Assembly: GCA_946902985.2 (NCBI GenBank) | Contig: OX336389.2 | Coordinates: 130,979,572-131,043,571, forward strand | Direction of reading: 5' to 3' | DNA from: Meconema thalassinum | Lineage: Eukaryota > Arthropoda > Insecta > Orthoptera > Tettigoniidae | DNA: 64,000 bases | Shown here: in pieces, positions 11,016-22,924 of the stretch | Layout: each line of letters starts with the position of its first letter | How positions within the stretch are numbered: the stretch's first letter is position 1 | The notes under the pieces: generated by a model | What the model saw: the letters and a program-made list of their open reading frames with translations, nothing else | Databases searched by the model: none | Told to the model about the DNA's origin: nothing | Made by a program: the position numbers and the translations under genes

Positions 11016-11449
11016 CAACAACACACACTCATCAACCCGGATTTGCATTAACCACATAGCTATGACATTACGATACAGCGTTGTTCCTCCTAACTGATTT
11101 GGAGGCTGTTTAGCAGGGATATTCTTCCTACATTGACTTACGTATTTTCCTGATCCCTCAACTTCTTGCGTTTAATAACCTTCCACTCACTCACGTATAC
11201 TTTACATTTTCTTGATCTGTTAAATCGATTTACACTACTAGAACTCAACACAGCATCTCCCGCGCTCGCCATGTTGTACACTCCATTGTGCTGTATAGCG
11301 TTTTTCCGCCTGGCACCAAACTCTTAGCCTAGCAACGAGGTGCTTCAAAATGTCATTTGGCTGTGTTTTCCACGATAGGACGAGGAGAATGCCTCATACA
11401 TCATTGTTCGGCCATAAACTTAATTTGCCAAAAAATGTGCTATACATTG

Positions 11450-12200
11450 AATGAGTTTTTGACTGGTATGGACTCCGTCTTGAGGAAAGAATCCATGATG
11501 AAAATTAACAAATGTAAGACAAAAATATTGGAATGCAGCCGAAATAAATCAGAAACCTCTTTGGAAATCAAATTGGCAGGTCAAAAGCTGAAGGAAGTAG
11601 GAGACTTCTGTTACTTAGGTAGCAAAATAACCAGTGATGGACGAAGCAAAGAGGATATAAAAAGTGGGTTGGCTAAGGCAAGGAAAGCATTTCTAAAGAA
11701 AAGGAATCTGTTGACATCGAATATAGATTTAGGTATAAGGAAGTCATTTTGAAAGCCTTTGTATGGAGCGTGGCACTCTATGGAAGTGAAACTTTGACTA
11801 TTAGTGCAGGAGAAAAAAAAGGAGAATTGAAGCGTTTGAAATGTGGTGTTACAAGAGAATTATGAAGAACAGCTGGGTAGATAGGGTTACAAACGAAGAG
11901 GTATTAAGACGATTGGGAGAGGAGAGATGTTTCTGGCGACTGCTAATGAAGAGAAGAGATAGGTTGGTAGGACATATACTAAGACACCCAGGAATAGCAA
12001 GCTTAGTTATGGAAGGAAGGGTCGAGGACAAGAACTGTAGGGGTTGACCAAGGTTAGAATATGTTAAACAGATTGCCTTGGATGTAGGGTGTGGTAGCTA
12101 TGTAATGATGGAACGATTAGCTCAGGACAGTGTGGCATGGAGAGCTGCATCAAACCAGTCAAAAGACTGAAGACTCAAACAACAACAACAACAACAACAA
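11450..12200 (+). pseudogene. 5'-truncated LINE: C-terminal end of a reverse transcriptase
   Basis: This is the 3' part of a non-LTR retrotransposon, which would encode the enzyme copying its own RNA into target DNA. The first frame (to 11752) holds MKINKCKTKIL and FCYLGSKITSDGRSKEDIKS, typical of the segment behind the catalytic core; the next (from about 11841) holds EAFEMWCYKRIMKNSWVDRV and RDRLVGHILRHPG. A frameshift near 11748 separates them, and an in-frame TGA at 12045-12047 breaks the end of the frame. The 3' end is GACTGAAGACTCAAA followed by (CAA)n. Endonuclease and RT catalytic parts are missing. The layout resembles RTE-like LINEs; that clade call is inference. A related tail is at 7569-7756. 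Confidence 0.8.
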
Positions 12201-12380
12201 CAGCGTTGTTCGTGGCGTGCTTCAATTGGGAGAAGCGTTCCATTAAGTCTATTTTATTCCAGGCGCTGAGTAAGTAATTTTTACTCCCCACCTTATCTAA
12301 TTGGGCACACTTGTGTTGACCGACTGAAAAGCTTCTAATAATAGATTTCTCAAGCAACACTGGAAAATGGCCTCTAACAT
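12200..12380. repeat. right inverted arm
   Basis: Contains ACAGCGTTGTTCGTGGCGTG, the TTATTCCAGGCGCTGAG region and GTGTTGACCGACTGAAAAG, matching 9674-9898 in inverse order and orientation. The outer part (AACACTGGAAAATGGCCTCT) has a solo relative at 833-910. Confidence 0.65.
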
Positions 12381-12384
12381 TTCA

Positions 12385-13918
12385 TGATCATTTCACACAC
12401 CCAAATTTTGAATCTCTTCTTGTTTACAAAAAGGAAACCTGAATATGAGAATGTCACGGAATAACTCAAATATAGAGAGGATAGGCCTCTTCACCCAACG
12501 ACCCACGATACTCTACACCAGGCTGTTCCAATCGAGCTGCTCGCCAGTGTGGAGTGGAGTACTCGCCGCTTTGCGTGAGTAAACTTGCAACATGCAATAC
12601 AGCTCTGCTGTGGGGGAAAGCCATCACTGCGCGGTGGATACATCAAGCGAATGGGCTAGTATAACGGAACAAGTTAGATCTGAACCTTCCGATGCGCATG
12701 TGCGTCCAGTTGCATTACGTCATCCCCCCGCCTGGATTCTTTGTCAACCAGTGAGCACATACTTCGTCACGCGCTGGTTAGATGTTGCCAAGTAGTCATT
12801 ATTCCCAGAACCTTGGCAGGGTGCAGATGCTGTCAAGGCACGCGAAGCAAGACTGTGGGGCTCGGTTCTTTGACAAGCACGGCAACAAGCTTGCTGTCAG
12901 GAGTGTGTGAAGTGGGCGCGCTCTCAGTTCATTACCACCAATACCAATGCTATGTCACTGGGAATGCTCCTATTGGATACTTTATGCTTGCATAATATAA
13001 CCACGACGAGCAGCGAGCAGCCCCAAACAGTTGTTGCACCAAAGAGGGGAAATCGCATTTGCGCCTAGTGATCCCACTACTTCCCCTCCCAGACGAGACT
13101 CCGCCATGACAGGCCAGGTCTAACTTGCCACGCTATAATATGACCTTCGCCCAGTGACGTATTGGCTATCCCCCCCCAGTCCCTCTCCAACCGTGCTCGG
13201 AGCATCACTACTGAGTACTCCCGTGTACGCATAATCAAACTCGTGGATTTGTAACAGCCTGCATATGGAGCGTCGTATTGGGCTACCGTATGGCCAACAA
13301 CCACCAACAAAATTTGAAGAACGAATTTCTTTTCTGCCGAATATGTTTTGCAGGCGTTTGGTGGCACTAAGGCATAAACCAAGCAGCACGGGAGAGTGAA
13401 TTTTTTTTGTTTCCTTTCTGCTTTGGTGACTCAAGTCGCACTCTTCTTTGCCTCCACGTTGTTTGTTTCGCTTACAACTCTTCGAGATGCAAGTGAATCA
13501 GAATGCATTACAGGCTCACTAATTGATGTCTCTCAATCACTTGTGCTGGAATAAAGAAATTTATTTATAAGTATTTCCTGCCATGTGCGTGTGTGTGTCT
13601 CTATAGATCAATTGATACGTTTCAGTAAATGTTTGTGGACATATGAGATTGTTGGATGGGACGGTAGAAAGTAAGGGGCAGCAGTAGCTACAATTGAAGG
13701 TTATGAAAGTCTTAGAGAATTTGGCAATATCACGCTCTTACTCGGAAAACATCGAACTTCTACAAAGTATGCGAACAATTTACAGGGTCAGCTACCTAAG
13801 ATATCCTCAAACACCTCCTCAACCGTTAAAAATATCAATACTCTGTTTTCACTTTTATGGATGGTGCTATCGGACACGTCATTTCCGCCACTTTGTTCGT
13901 CACTGAGATATTGGTACC
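12385..13918. other. no gene recognised; partly GC-rich
   Basis: 12520-13420 is GC-richer than its surroundings and has several short frames on both strands, none with recognisable domain features. It may be an unidentified transposon or a diverged exon-bearing region. A GT-rich run lies near 13588-13600. Confidence 0.35.
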
Positions 13919-13919
13919 A

Positions 13920-14005
13920 ACATGTTTTTAAATGGATGTATTTCACTGGTTCTCAATATCGCCGAAATTATTAGAGCAATCAAACTGAAATTTTGGATGA
14001 TGATT
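13920..14005. repeat. fragment of the hairpin-ended element family
   Basis: The segment GGTTCTCAATATCGCCGAAA...AGCAATCAAACTGAAATTTT matches the module GGTTCTCAATATCTACGAAT...AGCAATCAAACTGAAATTTT of the longer copies. No ends remain. Confidence 0.6.
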
Positions 14006-14286
14006 CCGAATCCACTCATCTACCGAGTCCGGAGATAGCTTGGGCCCAACGCCATGCACTGCGCCTTAGTGAACGTAGTAACCGTAGCCAGTTAACAGTG
14101 ACTCGTTTCTTTCTCTTTGTTCGACTTTTTAGTTTTTGGACATGATATTTCTAATGCCCATTATCTTAGGAAAAACATTATTCGAATTCCCACAAGTAAA
14201 TCATTTTAATGCTCTCTAAATCATAGTTGGTATGAGGGAGGCTCTTGAAAATGATATCATGTGCTCCCATATGTCATGCTGATTAG

Positions 14287-14791
14287 TTTTTTATTTATTT
14301 TTCATTTAGTCAATTTACCCTCTAGGTTGGTGGTTCCCACGGACTCAGCGAGGGAACTCACCACTACCGCCTCTATGGGCAGTGTCCTGGAGCTCGGAAT
14401 ATCTGGTGGGGATGGATACAACTGGGGAGGTGTGATCAGCACTTCGCCCAGGCGGCCTCACCTGCAAAGCGAACAGGGGCCTCATGAGGGATGGGAAGGG
14501 ATGGAAGATTGGGATGGATAGGCTAGGAATAGGGAAGGAGGCGGCCGTGGCCTTACAGTAGGTACCATCCCGGCATTTGCCGGAAGACGAAGTGGGAAAC
14601 CACGGAAAACCACTTCGAGGATGGCTGAGGTGGGAATCGAACCCCCTCTACTCATTTGGACCACCCGAGGCTGAGTAGACCCCGTTCCAGTCCTCATACC
14701 ACTTTTCAAATTTCGTGGCAGAGCCGGGAATCGAACCCAGGACCTCCGGGGCGGCAGCTAACCATGCTGACCGCTACGCTACGGAGGCGAC
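14287..14791 (-). repeat. SINE family A, full-length copy 3 (505 bp)
   Basis: Flanked by a perfect 12-bp duplication, catgctgattag, at 14275-14286 and 14792-14803. It is nearly identical in sequence to the copy at 936-1440 and has exactly the same length, so both are recent. Head, second B-box-like motif, central block and AT-rich tail are all present in minus orientation. Confidence 0.93.
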
Positions 14792-14825
14792 CATGCTGAT
14801 TAGGGGTGGAATATTATCCTTTATA

Positions 14826-15568
14826 CAGTATACTCTAGATTATCCGTGCGCGGTTTATCCGGTTTGCGGATTAACCGTGCACGTTTTCGCCTAATTAATA
14901 ATAATTGAGAATACAGCACACAGTACAAGAATTTCTCCGTAATAAAACGTAAACGAGTTGTGCTAGCAATTGAACAACAATTCAATATAATTCCGAAATT
15001 AGATAGTAATGGAGCCTCTCTGCAAGCAAATTAGCCAATGATTACGTCTCGACGTATGGAAGCAGATGAACAACCAGAAGCAGAGACTTCTTCACAGCAC
15101 TGTACTACCGACAGCAGTGGCTACGCTGGCAAAAGTGCAGCGTTAGGTAATGGGGCCAAACTCTGTGCTGACTCGGTACACGCGTGGGTTCGTGCCCCAC
15201 CGTCGGCCGTCCTTGAAATGGTTTTCCATGGTTTCCCATTTTAAACACCAGGCAAATGCTGGGACGGTACCTTCTGACAGGCCATGGCCGCTTCCTTACA
15301 CATCCTTGCCCAGTTTCATTCACCTTCATCCATTCCGTCTCTCATCCCGACGAGCAGGTCGCCCACGGGCGTCGACTAGAAAGACCTGCAGTCGACCTCT
15401 CAGGAGGCCTCACGATAAAAATAAAAAAGCACTGTAATATGGGTACTGGTAAGTTACTTTTATAGAGTTATTTTTATGGTAATGTATTTAGAAAAATAGT
15501 GTTCCGTGTTTTCCGATTATCCGTGCCATTCACCCCGGTTATTAGCCCGGATAATCGAGAGTATACAG
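14826..15568. mobile_element. pogo/Tigger-like non-autonomous element
   Basis: The left end reads CAGTATACTCTAGATTATCC and the right end, reversed, CTGTATACTCTCGATTATCC, both next to TA dinucleotides at 14824-14825 and 15569-15570. Matching ends of this kind and a TA duplication are typical of the pogo/Tigger branch of Tc1-mariner elements (family knowledge). No transposase is left. A SINE C copy lies inside (15139-15415). Confidence 0.75.
15139..15415 (+). repeat. SINE family C, copy 2
   Basis: Contains GGGTTCGTGCCCCACC (B-box-like), GGTTTTCCATGGTTTCCCAT, GGCAAATGCTGGGACGGTAC and the C-family end GGTCGCCCACGGGCGTCGAC, then an A-rich tail near 15415. Nested in the pogo-like element. Confidence 0.82.
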
Positions 15569-15569
15569 T

Positions 15570-16296
15570 ACTGCTTTTTTTATTTACAATATAAATAAAT
15601 TAATATTTACGTAATTGTTTACATACAGAAGGTTTAGCTTGATGGTGGAGCAGAGAGGAACAGGGGGAAGGGCTCTTGCGTTTCTGCATTAGACTCGGCG
15701 CAGTGCGAATGAACGTAGCGTCGCCGGCCACGCTGCATTTAAATTCTAATGAATAAAACTTACAACACGTTCAAGCGTCACGGACGAATAATGATGTTAA
15801 AATATTGGGCATAGCTCCAAAACCGAACAGACCACAGCAAATACATTATAGAAATCACAAAAGACAATAAGGGATATATCAGTAAAAGAAAAAAAGTGGT
15901 ACCAAGTCTCACTCGAACTCGAAAACTTTCATTCCCGACGCCAACGCGCTAGCGACTACGCCACGGAGACGAGCCGGGAGTGTGTGTGTGGGAATACGAG
16001 TACAAAAGTTTGAGGAATGATTTTAAGGGTGGAATTTTGAACACACTAAGGCCCATTGGCAAAAACGTTCGAACTGGGGCAAAATATTTTTTTATGAAGA
16101 GCAAACCCTCCAAATTTGAACGCTTTTCTAGTAAACCACATGACGACCTCTCCTTGTGAGATGTAGCGAAGCAGTACTAAATCATTTGCACAACGACTAT
16201 CCCATAGGCTGCTGCATTCAGCAAACACTGTGGCACAAGCTACAAAGCCCCTCAATGTGTAAACGTAACCAATCGCATGAGAGAGAGTACATAGTG
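15570..16296. other. spacer with one tRNA-like head
   Basis: Mostly featureless. At 15895-15985 the minus strand reads CTCCGTGGCGTAGTCGCTAG followed by GAGTTCGAGTGAGACTTGG, an A/B-box-like pair, probably a decayed SINE head and not a functional tRNA gene. Confidence 0.45.
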
Positions 16297-16309
16297 TAAT
16301 GTAAATTCA

Positions 16310-16502
16310 AGGAAGGAAGCTTGTAGTTTAACGTGACCGTTAATCTCGCGATCATAAGCCACGGGACCTCCGTTTTACGTGGAATCCGAACCACAGGATA
16401 TGGCATTTCACATCGAAAATCTCACATGCAGTGACCGGGAATCGAACCCGGTCCGCCTTGGTGAGAGGCATACAGCTTGACCGCTGCGCCACCACGCCCC
16501 AC
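16310..16502 (-). repeat. SINE family D, full-length copy
   Basis: Flanked by a perfect 13-bp duplication, taatgtaaattca, at 16297-16309 and 16503-16515. On the minus strand the head is TGGTGGCGCAGCGGTCAAGC (A box) and CCGGGTTCGATTCCCGG (B box); the body runs to GGTCACGTTAAACTACAAGC. With 193 bp it is the shortest family here. Confidence 0.92.
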
Positions 16503-16811
16503 TAATGTAAATTCAGCAGTGATCTCTGACCCACTCTGATACTCAAAGTTAGCTTAACTACCACAGGTACATTATATCTTTACGGTTAACCCTTCGTTAA
16601 TCGTAAGAGTATCTGTCGCGCATTTGCACCAGAGGTCTGCATCGGACGGGACTGGTCGGGTATGATGACGACACACGCCTTATTACCCGATTCTCAGCAC
16701 CTCGGCCTGCGTGCAGTCGTGGTGTTGGATTTTATATACAATACTATGTAAAAAGATATCATATACTTCCTAGCTAAGAAGACAATTCCTGTAGGAATTG
16801 CTTTAAAGTAC

Positions 16812-16813
<2 letters not shown>

Positions 16814-16843
<30 letters not shown>

Positions 16844-16933
16844 GTGTGGCCTCCGGAGAGGCCGAGTGCAGATCCAGATAGTTGACGCCCGTGGACGACC
16901 TGCACGTCGGAATGAGGATGAAGTGATGATGAA
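16814..16933 (-). repeat. SINE family C 3'-tail insertion
   Basis: Flanked by a perfect 12-bp duplication, tttaaagtactg, at 16802-16813 and 16934-16945. The insert matches the 3' part of the family C copy at about 15345-15415 in inverse orientation (CAGGTCGTCCACGGGCGTCA) and ends in a (GAT)n tail at 16814-16841. A 5'-truncated retroposition. Confidence 0.85.
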
Positions 16934-17553
16934 TTTAAAGTACTGTATAACGCGCATTACATTAACATAATTGGTACTCAAACCAATATTGCAACCAGAA
17001 GTTACGTGACGAACTAAAGAGCCTACTTTTCTAAACATTTAAGATTCATGCCAATCTATATAGACCTATCTAGAATAATGACGAAAGTAAGTTGGTAATA
17101 TCGAAATTTCTAATTAGTTCGAAATATGCCTGATATAATGCAGCCAAATAGAGCACTACAGTTGGCAGCCCTCATGACTGAATATATTGTTAGTACCATC
17201 TCTTAAGGTACAGAATACAAAATTTGGTTTAGGTCCAATGGATAGCATGGACGTTACATGCAGTTAGACATTGATTCCATCAGCGCGCGTAAAATCATGT
17301 TGGCAACAATGTCATGCATGTGTTGGTCAGAAATAATCTGAAATATTATGAACTCCTGTTGTGCCAATTTTATATGAAATCCATTCGTTAGTATTGAAGT
17401 TACATGTATTTGAAAATTGGACCTATTAGCAGGCTTAGAGTCATGTTGGCAGCACTGACGTATATTAGTTTCTCCAAATTAATCTAGGATGTCAGGTACT
17501 ATACGTGTCCATATTTTAAAGCTGTTGGCTAACATACTTTCTGATATTTTAAT

Positions 17554-17858
17554 GAAAAAATGAAAATCCACAGCCTGCTTCCAGTCTCCGACTCAGCGGC
17601 GAGGATATGAACTGTGCCGGCTGCCGAGGCCTGACGCACTCCTCTGGGGCAATGATTAAATAAATGAATGACAGATGAAATGAAATGATAGTGGAGAGTG
17701 TTGCTGGAATGAAATGTTGACAGGGAAAACCGGAGTACCAGGAGAAAAACCTGTCTGCCTCCGTTTTGTCCAGCACAGATCTCACATGGAGTGACCGGGA
17801 TTTGAACCACGGACCCAGCGGTGAGAGGCCGGCGTGCTGCCGCCTAAGCCACGGAGGC
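17554..17858 (-). repeat. SINE family B, copy 2
   Basis: Flanked by a 15-bp duplication with one mismatch, ttctgatattttaat at 17539-17553 against ttctgatatattaat at 17859-17873. It lacks a block of about 35 bp that is present at 58898-59231 (the CGGGTCAGGAATGGAATG part). Confidence 0.9.
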
Positions 17859-18610
17859 TTCTGATATATTAATATTAGGGTAAAATATAGAGACAGCATT
17901 TATTAACAGTTGGCAGCCCTGGTTGCCCTTAAGAATAAGCATAGTCATATCTGTTATGGTACACATAGCACATACGAAATTTGGTTGAAGTCCAATTGAT
18001 AGTATAGAAGTTACATGTATTTAAAAATTGGTCCTATCAGCAGGCTTAGCATCATGTTGGTAGCACTGATGTACATAAGTTACTCTAAATTAATCTAGAA
18101 TGTCAGGTACTATACGTTTGCATATTTTAAAGCTGTCGGCTTGCATACTTTATTGGAATTTGGATAAGAAAATAGAGAGAGAGAGCATTTATTAACAGTT
18201 GGCAGCCCTGGTGGCTTTTAAGAATACGCTAAGTCGTATCTGTTTATGTACACATAGTACATACGACATTTGGTGGAAATCCAATTGATAGTGTAGAAGT
18301 TATATGCATTTAAAATTGGACTTATCAGCAGGCGATGAATCATTTTGGCAACACTGCCATGCATGGCCTTCTGGAAATTATACTGAAATATTATTATCTA
18401 AATGCGTGCCAATTTTGGTATAGCTCCCATCCATACCTTCCAAGGTATCCAACATGGAGCTCAAATTACAATTGTGTTTTTTCAGCAGTTGGTAGCACTG
18501 ACATCATTTTCAAATATGATCTTGAGATATTCAGGTATAGATGTTTACTCACACCAAATTTGGAATCGATTGCAGCAGCCGTTTAGGAGTAGATAGGGGG
18601 ACACACACAC

Positions 18611-18616
18611 ACAGCC

Positions 18617-18650
<34 letters not shown>
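18611..18650. repeat. (CAGA)n microsatellite inside element
   Basis: About eight CAGA/GACA units. The same run occurs at the matching place of the copy at 46758-47857 (near 47757-47790), so it belongs to the element family. Confidence 0.85.
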
Positions 18651-18654
<4 letters not shown>

Positions 18655-18725
18655 GACATTTGCACGGATCGATCTCATAAGTCTGCTTTTTCCTCATTTT
18701 TTCAAAATGTGAAAAGTAGGCTAAA

Positions 18726-19790
18726 TATGCATATCCTTAAAATAGGAATACACTGCGTGAACTCATTTGCATAATTTAGAAAGACGTAAGCACCTTCAAA
18801 ATTTGTTTGTCACCCGAAAGGCAGTTGTAAAATAAAAATGTGTCCGGCACCAGGCAAAGAAGTAATGGTTCTGGGAAATAACACGCACGTTAGTGTTCGT
18901 ATTACTAAATTTAACAGTGATACCATTTGAAGAAGTGAGCCACACTGGTGAAAATATTGCAAATTTTTTAAAGAAAACGTTAAAAGTTTGGGGTTTAGTT
19001 GATTAATTGAAGGCTGTGTAGTGCACATCACGCATTGGAATTTCCTTCCCTTCAATGGTTCAGGTTTCATACCATTTCTTTAGTAAGTGTTAACAAACAA
19101 TGTTAGTCTGCATGTTCCGGGCTTTTTCTTGTCTATGCTCCTGAACTACGTTCGCTGTGGCACTGAATACCCGCTAGTGGTGGGAATAGCAAGACGATGT
19201 TTTGCTAAAATAGCCAATTTCGGAATAACTTGTGATTTTTGTTTCCACCTATTAAGTAAATGTTTATCTCGAAAGTCATTTGAATCTACAGATGAGTATA
19301 GAGCAATTTCGTCATGTCACTTGGTGTCTCCTGAGCCATCACGCCACGCCAACGAAAGCAGTGAATATACAAATTTTGAACTATAAATGCAGCTAATGCT
19401 AAGTTTTACGAAAATATTGATACGCCCCACGACCCTACTATTTCTGTCATCAGAACTCGCGAACTGGGGTAAGGCATGCTTATTATTTCCCCATGTTTAA
19501 ACATACCTTGTATTTGTTCAGGACATGAAATAGCCATTGTTTCAATGCGGTAAAAGAGTTATCAGTGCAGCTATGCTGCTTGAACCTACACGACCCGTAG
19601 TGAATGACACAAGTATTCAATGCGCGTCAGTTTTGTTCCTGTTCGTATTATTCTTCCACTATTACTAGACACACCTGATGCAGACCGCTAATAAAGGCAC
19701 CCTCTTTCTGATGTGTAACATCTTTCCGCTCGGTTGCTGGATAGTTTTGTGGGAGTGATTTTGAAAATTGGGGACAGAAGTGGATCGGAA
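18726..19790. other. no gene recognised
   Basis: Possibly host sequence: no repeat ends seen. A 99-aa frame at 19087-19386 (+) has no family features that I know. Confidence 0.35.
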
Positions 19791-19797
19791 CGATCGA

Positions 19798-20008
19798 GCT
19801 GGCAGTGGTGGATCGAACGGAAGTATAAGACGCGCTGCCAACTCGATCGATCGATCCAGCTGGCACTGGTAAGAGAAACAATCAGCGCGCGGTGTCGGAA
19901 ATCGATACCAGCTGGCAGTGGTGGATTGAACGGAAGTGTAAGACGTAAGATCCAGCTGGCAGGAGTAAGAGAAACAATGAGCACGCGGTGTCGGAAATTG
20001 ATACCATG
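19798..20008. repeat. tandem repeat, about 112-bp period
   Basis: Two units: CTGGCAGTGGTGGATCGAAC near 19798 and CTGGCAGTGGTGGATTGAAC near 19911, each followed by GTAAGAGAAACAAT-AGC and GCGGTGTCGGAAAT-GATACC. Subrepeats around GATCCAGCTGGCA are also present. Open frames on the minus strand merely reflect the repeat. It ends about 35 bp left of the LTR element. Confidence 0.8.
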
Positions 20009-20040
20009 ACGCACTCTCGGCCATGTGGAATGTATATGAC

Positions 20041-20044
20041 ATAC
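20041..20044. repeat. target duplication of the LTR element (left)
   Basis: The 4 bp atac directly before the left LTR, repeated at 34864-34867 directly after the right LTR. Four bp is a usual size for Gypsy elements. Confidence 0.8.
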
Positions 20045-21779
20045 TGTACCCATGTGAGTAATCTCGATGGTAAATATGCATCTGCCTCCAGCTAGCATCA
20101 GGTCTCAGGCGTGTACCGTCTCCCCAATTGAGCAGTGCATATTTTGGATTTGAGGCTAAAAGGTATCAACTCTACAATGACAAGGCACAACTCTATTCTA
20201 AAACTTTAATTCAGTAAATAAATCATGGCTTCAAACACAAAAACAATCCCAAAACCATAAAAACAAAGCAAACAAAAATTTACTTCCACAATCCACAAAT
20301 AAACAAAAATGAAATCATAATAAAGTCATATTACCATAAAGCTGTACCCTTATGTGAACTTCATAAAGATATTCTAGTGCGCTGATGCACCTACGACTTC
20401 AAAACAAACTGTACATTGATATAACAGTCAAACAATGTGACTTCTTTAATATCACAAATTAATTATTCCTTAAACCTCTTTAGTTTTAACAATTATGTGT
20501 GCCGTGTGTGTTTTGATTTTTCTCTTCTCACCAAACAAATGCTTGCATGCATTCACCTATTCGGACGTTGCACCGCAATCAACGTGCAACTCCGTAATTA
20601 TGTAAGCTACCCCTCCACTTCCTCTATTTATATGGTTCCACTGCATGCTGTATGTGATTCCTACATAAAACGTTACGTTATAGCTTATGTCGGATGGTAC
20701 AATTAGACTACCTTGCGCTCGTCGCCTTTGGCATCTAGTAACCAACTTCATAACTTGGTTTCAGTGACAGTACAAATACATCGTCTAACTACTCGTCAGA
20801 TAGCTAAAATAATGAACCATCAGGATGATCTATAATTATCCATGTGTTCCTAAACCACATGGCTACATTACTCAACATAACAATATTTCAATACATGTCA
20901 TTACAGGGTCTATATCTGTTCCTTTCAACTTGCATTTACGGTTCATCTGACCGTCTCTGCCAGACCCTCTACCCGAGCGGTCGGTATACAATAGACTGTG
21001 GAATGGGGTTCCAACAATTATCTCGACCCTCCTTAAAGGTTTGAATGCTTTCCTCTCTAAGCAGTAAAGATTTACAAGACAAATACGGTTGTCTGAACGA
21101 TACACATATCCCAAAGGATCTTAAGTGACTATTATGCAAACAGGTATTGAATGAGCTTTTATAATTACTCCTACACAGAGGATATAATAATTACTGGCCT
21201 CACACGGGTCCATTCAACATGAAGGTTCGGGGTTCGTAATGCATTAGTCTGACGGGTGACCGATGTCTCAAGTAAAATATAGGCGCTCAGTCCAGGCTGT
21301 CGCCATGAGTTTCGCTACCACGAGCGGAATAACTCATCAATAAGTTCTCGGGAGACCATAGAGTTTCGAGGTGTCCTCGTTTTCCTCGTCTCTATCACAG
21401 GATTCCAACCCGGAACACTTTCATATCCTTCCTCAGAGCTAGGGTGCACACTACAACTCTGGCATAAATTATATCTCCACTTATGCCCATGACATAGGAG
21501 ATTTCATACGTAGAATAGACCACCTGGCCCCTTACTCAATGCTACGACCTCCGACCTATATTATTAAGAGAAATCTATCAATTACTCTATAAGCTTCTCA
21601 TATAAGCTGCAAATTCAATTCACTAAAAGCTCTTTCATTACTGGCATCATTATTGAATATATGCAATATTCTGATATAAAACTTCTTTCCTTAATTACTG
21701 TAATGTAATCTCACTGTATCATCTTACTGCTTAGATTGATAAGTCTTGCAATTAGCGTAACTAATTCTCGCTTACAACA

Positions 21780-21785
21780 TTTATT
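21780..21785 (-). terminator. candidate poly(A) signal in LTR
   Basis: AATAAA on the minus strand; another lies at 21873-21878. If one is used, the R region would be about 1.4 kb. This is a motif match only. Confidence 0.3.
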
Positions 21786-22924
21786 TGTTTCCTGATGTGT
21801 TCATTCATACTTTTAATATTCATTATTATTATTACCGTTAATCTCACTGACATAAATGACCAAAATCATTACTTTATTATTATTCTCACATAAATTACCA
21901 AAAATCCGACATAGCTACACGTCTTAAAATCCGAACAATCGCGTTCGTCACATTTACATAACTGATTGCCATTCTTAATTCATAGTGGAAATAATTACTC
22001 CACTTAATGATGCAAATTAACATCTCAACTCTATAAAAATCAACACAATAATGATTAAACATGGAGGATCTGCCTCCTAAACTGATTTTTACTGGCATCT
22101 TTACGGAATCCACAACAAGCAGTGGCCCATATTTCTACATAATCATAACTTGTGGGGTACTTACATTTCTATAGGCGTCTTATGGTGGCTCCGACCAATC
22201 ATATTTCTCCATGTCGCCCGCCATTAGCAGGTTTAACGCGACATATTCATCTTGAATGCACACATTTTTTTATAACACATAATTTTCATCAACAACACGA
22301 CACGTTGCATAACTCTCAGGAAGCTATCGCTCCCACACATGTGAAACACTTATCTAATCACTACTTTAAAGGATATTTTACATATGCTGTACACTTAACA
22401 CACGTCACTTTATACACTTTTCAATGCTGAAATTCCCTAGCAAAGATCGAAATTGCAGGTGTCGACGGCATCTCCCGTGCTCCTATCAACTCCTGATTGA
22501 AAGTCTGGTTTACCTGCTCTCGGGATTCACCAACAGTTTTTATATTTCCTACTCCTACGGTAAGCGTCCTGCGTTGCATAAATATGCTAGCTCCCGTCCT
22601 GAGTGTTATCATCTGGTACTCTCATGACATTACCAAACACTTCGTAGAGCTTCATTAGCGCATTCCATCGTAATTACACATATACGATCAGTCAATACTT
22701 TACACATTGCGCTTAACACTGTCCAATACTTTACACAAATAATTATTTACAATAGTTCTGCCATTAGCCTACACGGTGCTTCGTAACTGAACACGCCATA
22801 GTTCGTACTGCTGAGTATGCCTATAGCACGACTATTATTCATACAAGCTTATTAAATGCTTCATTTACATGTACCAGTCTTTGTTCGGCGTCTATTATGA
22901 GTATGACCGCCATGCGTTCTGCCT

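Larger units (their letters stand above)
16997..18725. mobile_element. hairpin-ended non-autonomous element, copy 2
   Basis: Left end: AAGTTACGTGACGAACTAAA followed by GAGCCTACTTTTC. Right end: a hairpin made of AAGTCTGCTTTTTCCTC and GAAAAGTAGGCTAAA. The interior is a degenerate series of modules (GTTGGCAGCCCT, ATGTTGGCA/GTAGCACTGA, ATTAATCTAGAATGTCAGG), closely shared with 46758-47857. Near the right end is a (CAGA)n run (18611-18650). Nothing is coded. A SINE B copy (17554-17858) interrupts it. Confidence 0.72.

Noticed and set aside
12592..13434. Possible exons in a GC-rich stretch
   Set aside because: Frames of 67-104 aa on both strands, no splice-compatible series or known motif; cannot be supported.
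19665..20098. Minus-strand frames of 136-138 aa
   Set aside because: Overlapping frames in a tandem repeat, partly reaching into the LTR; repetitive composition without domain features.
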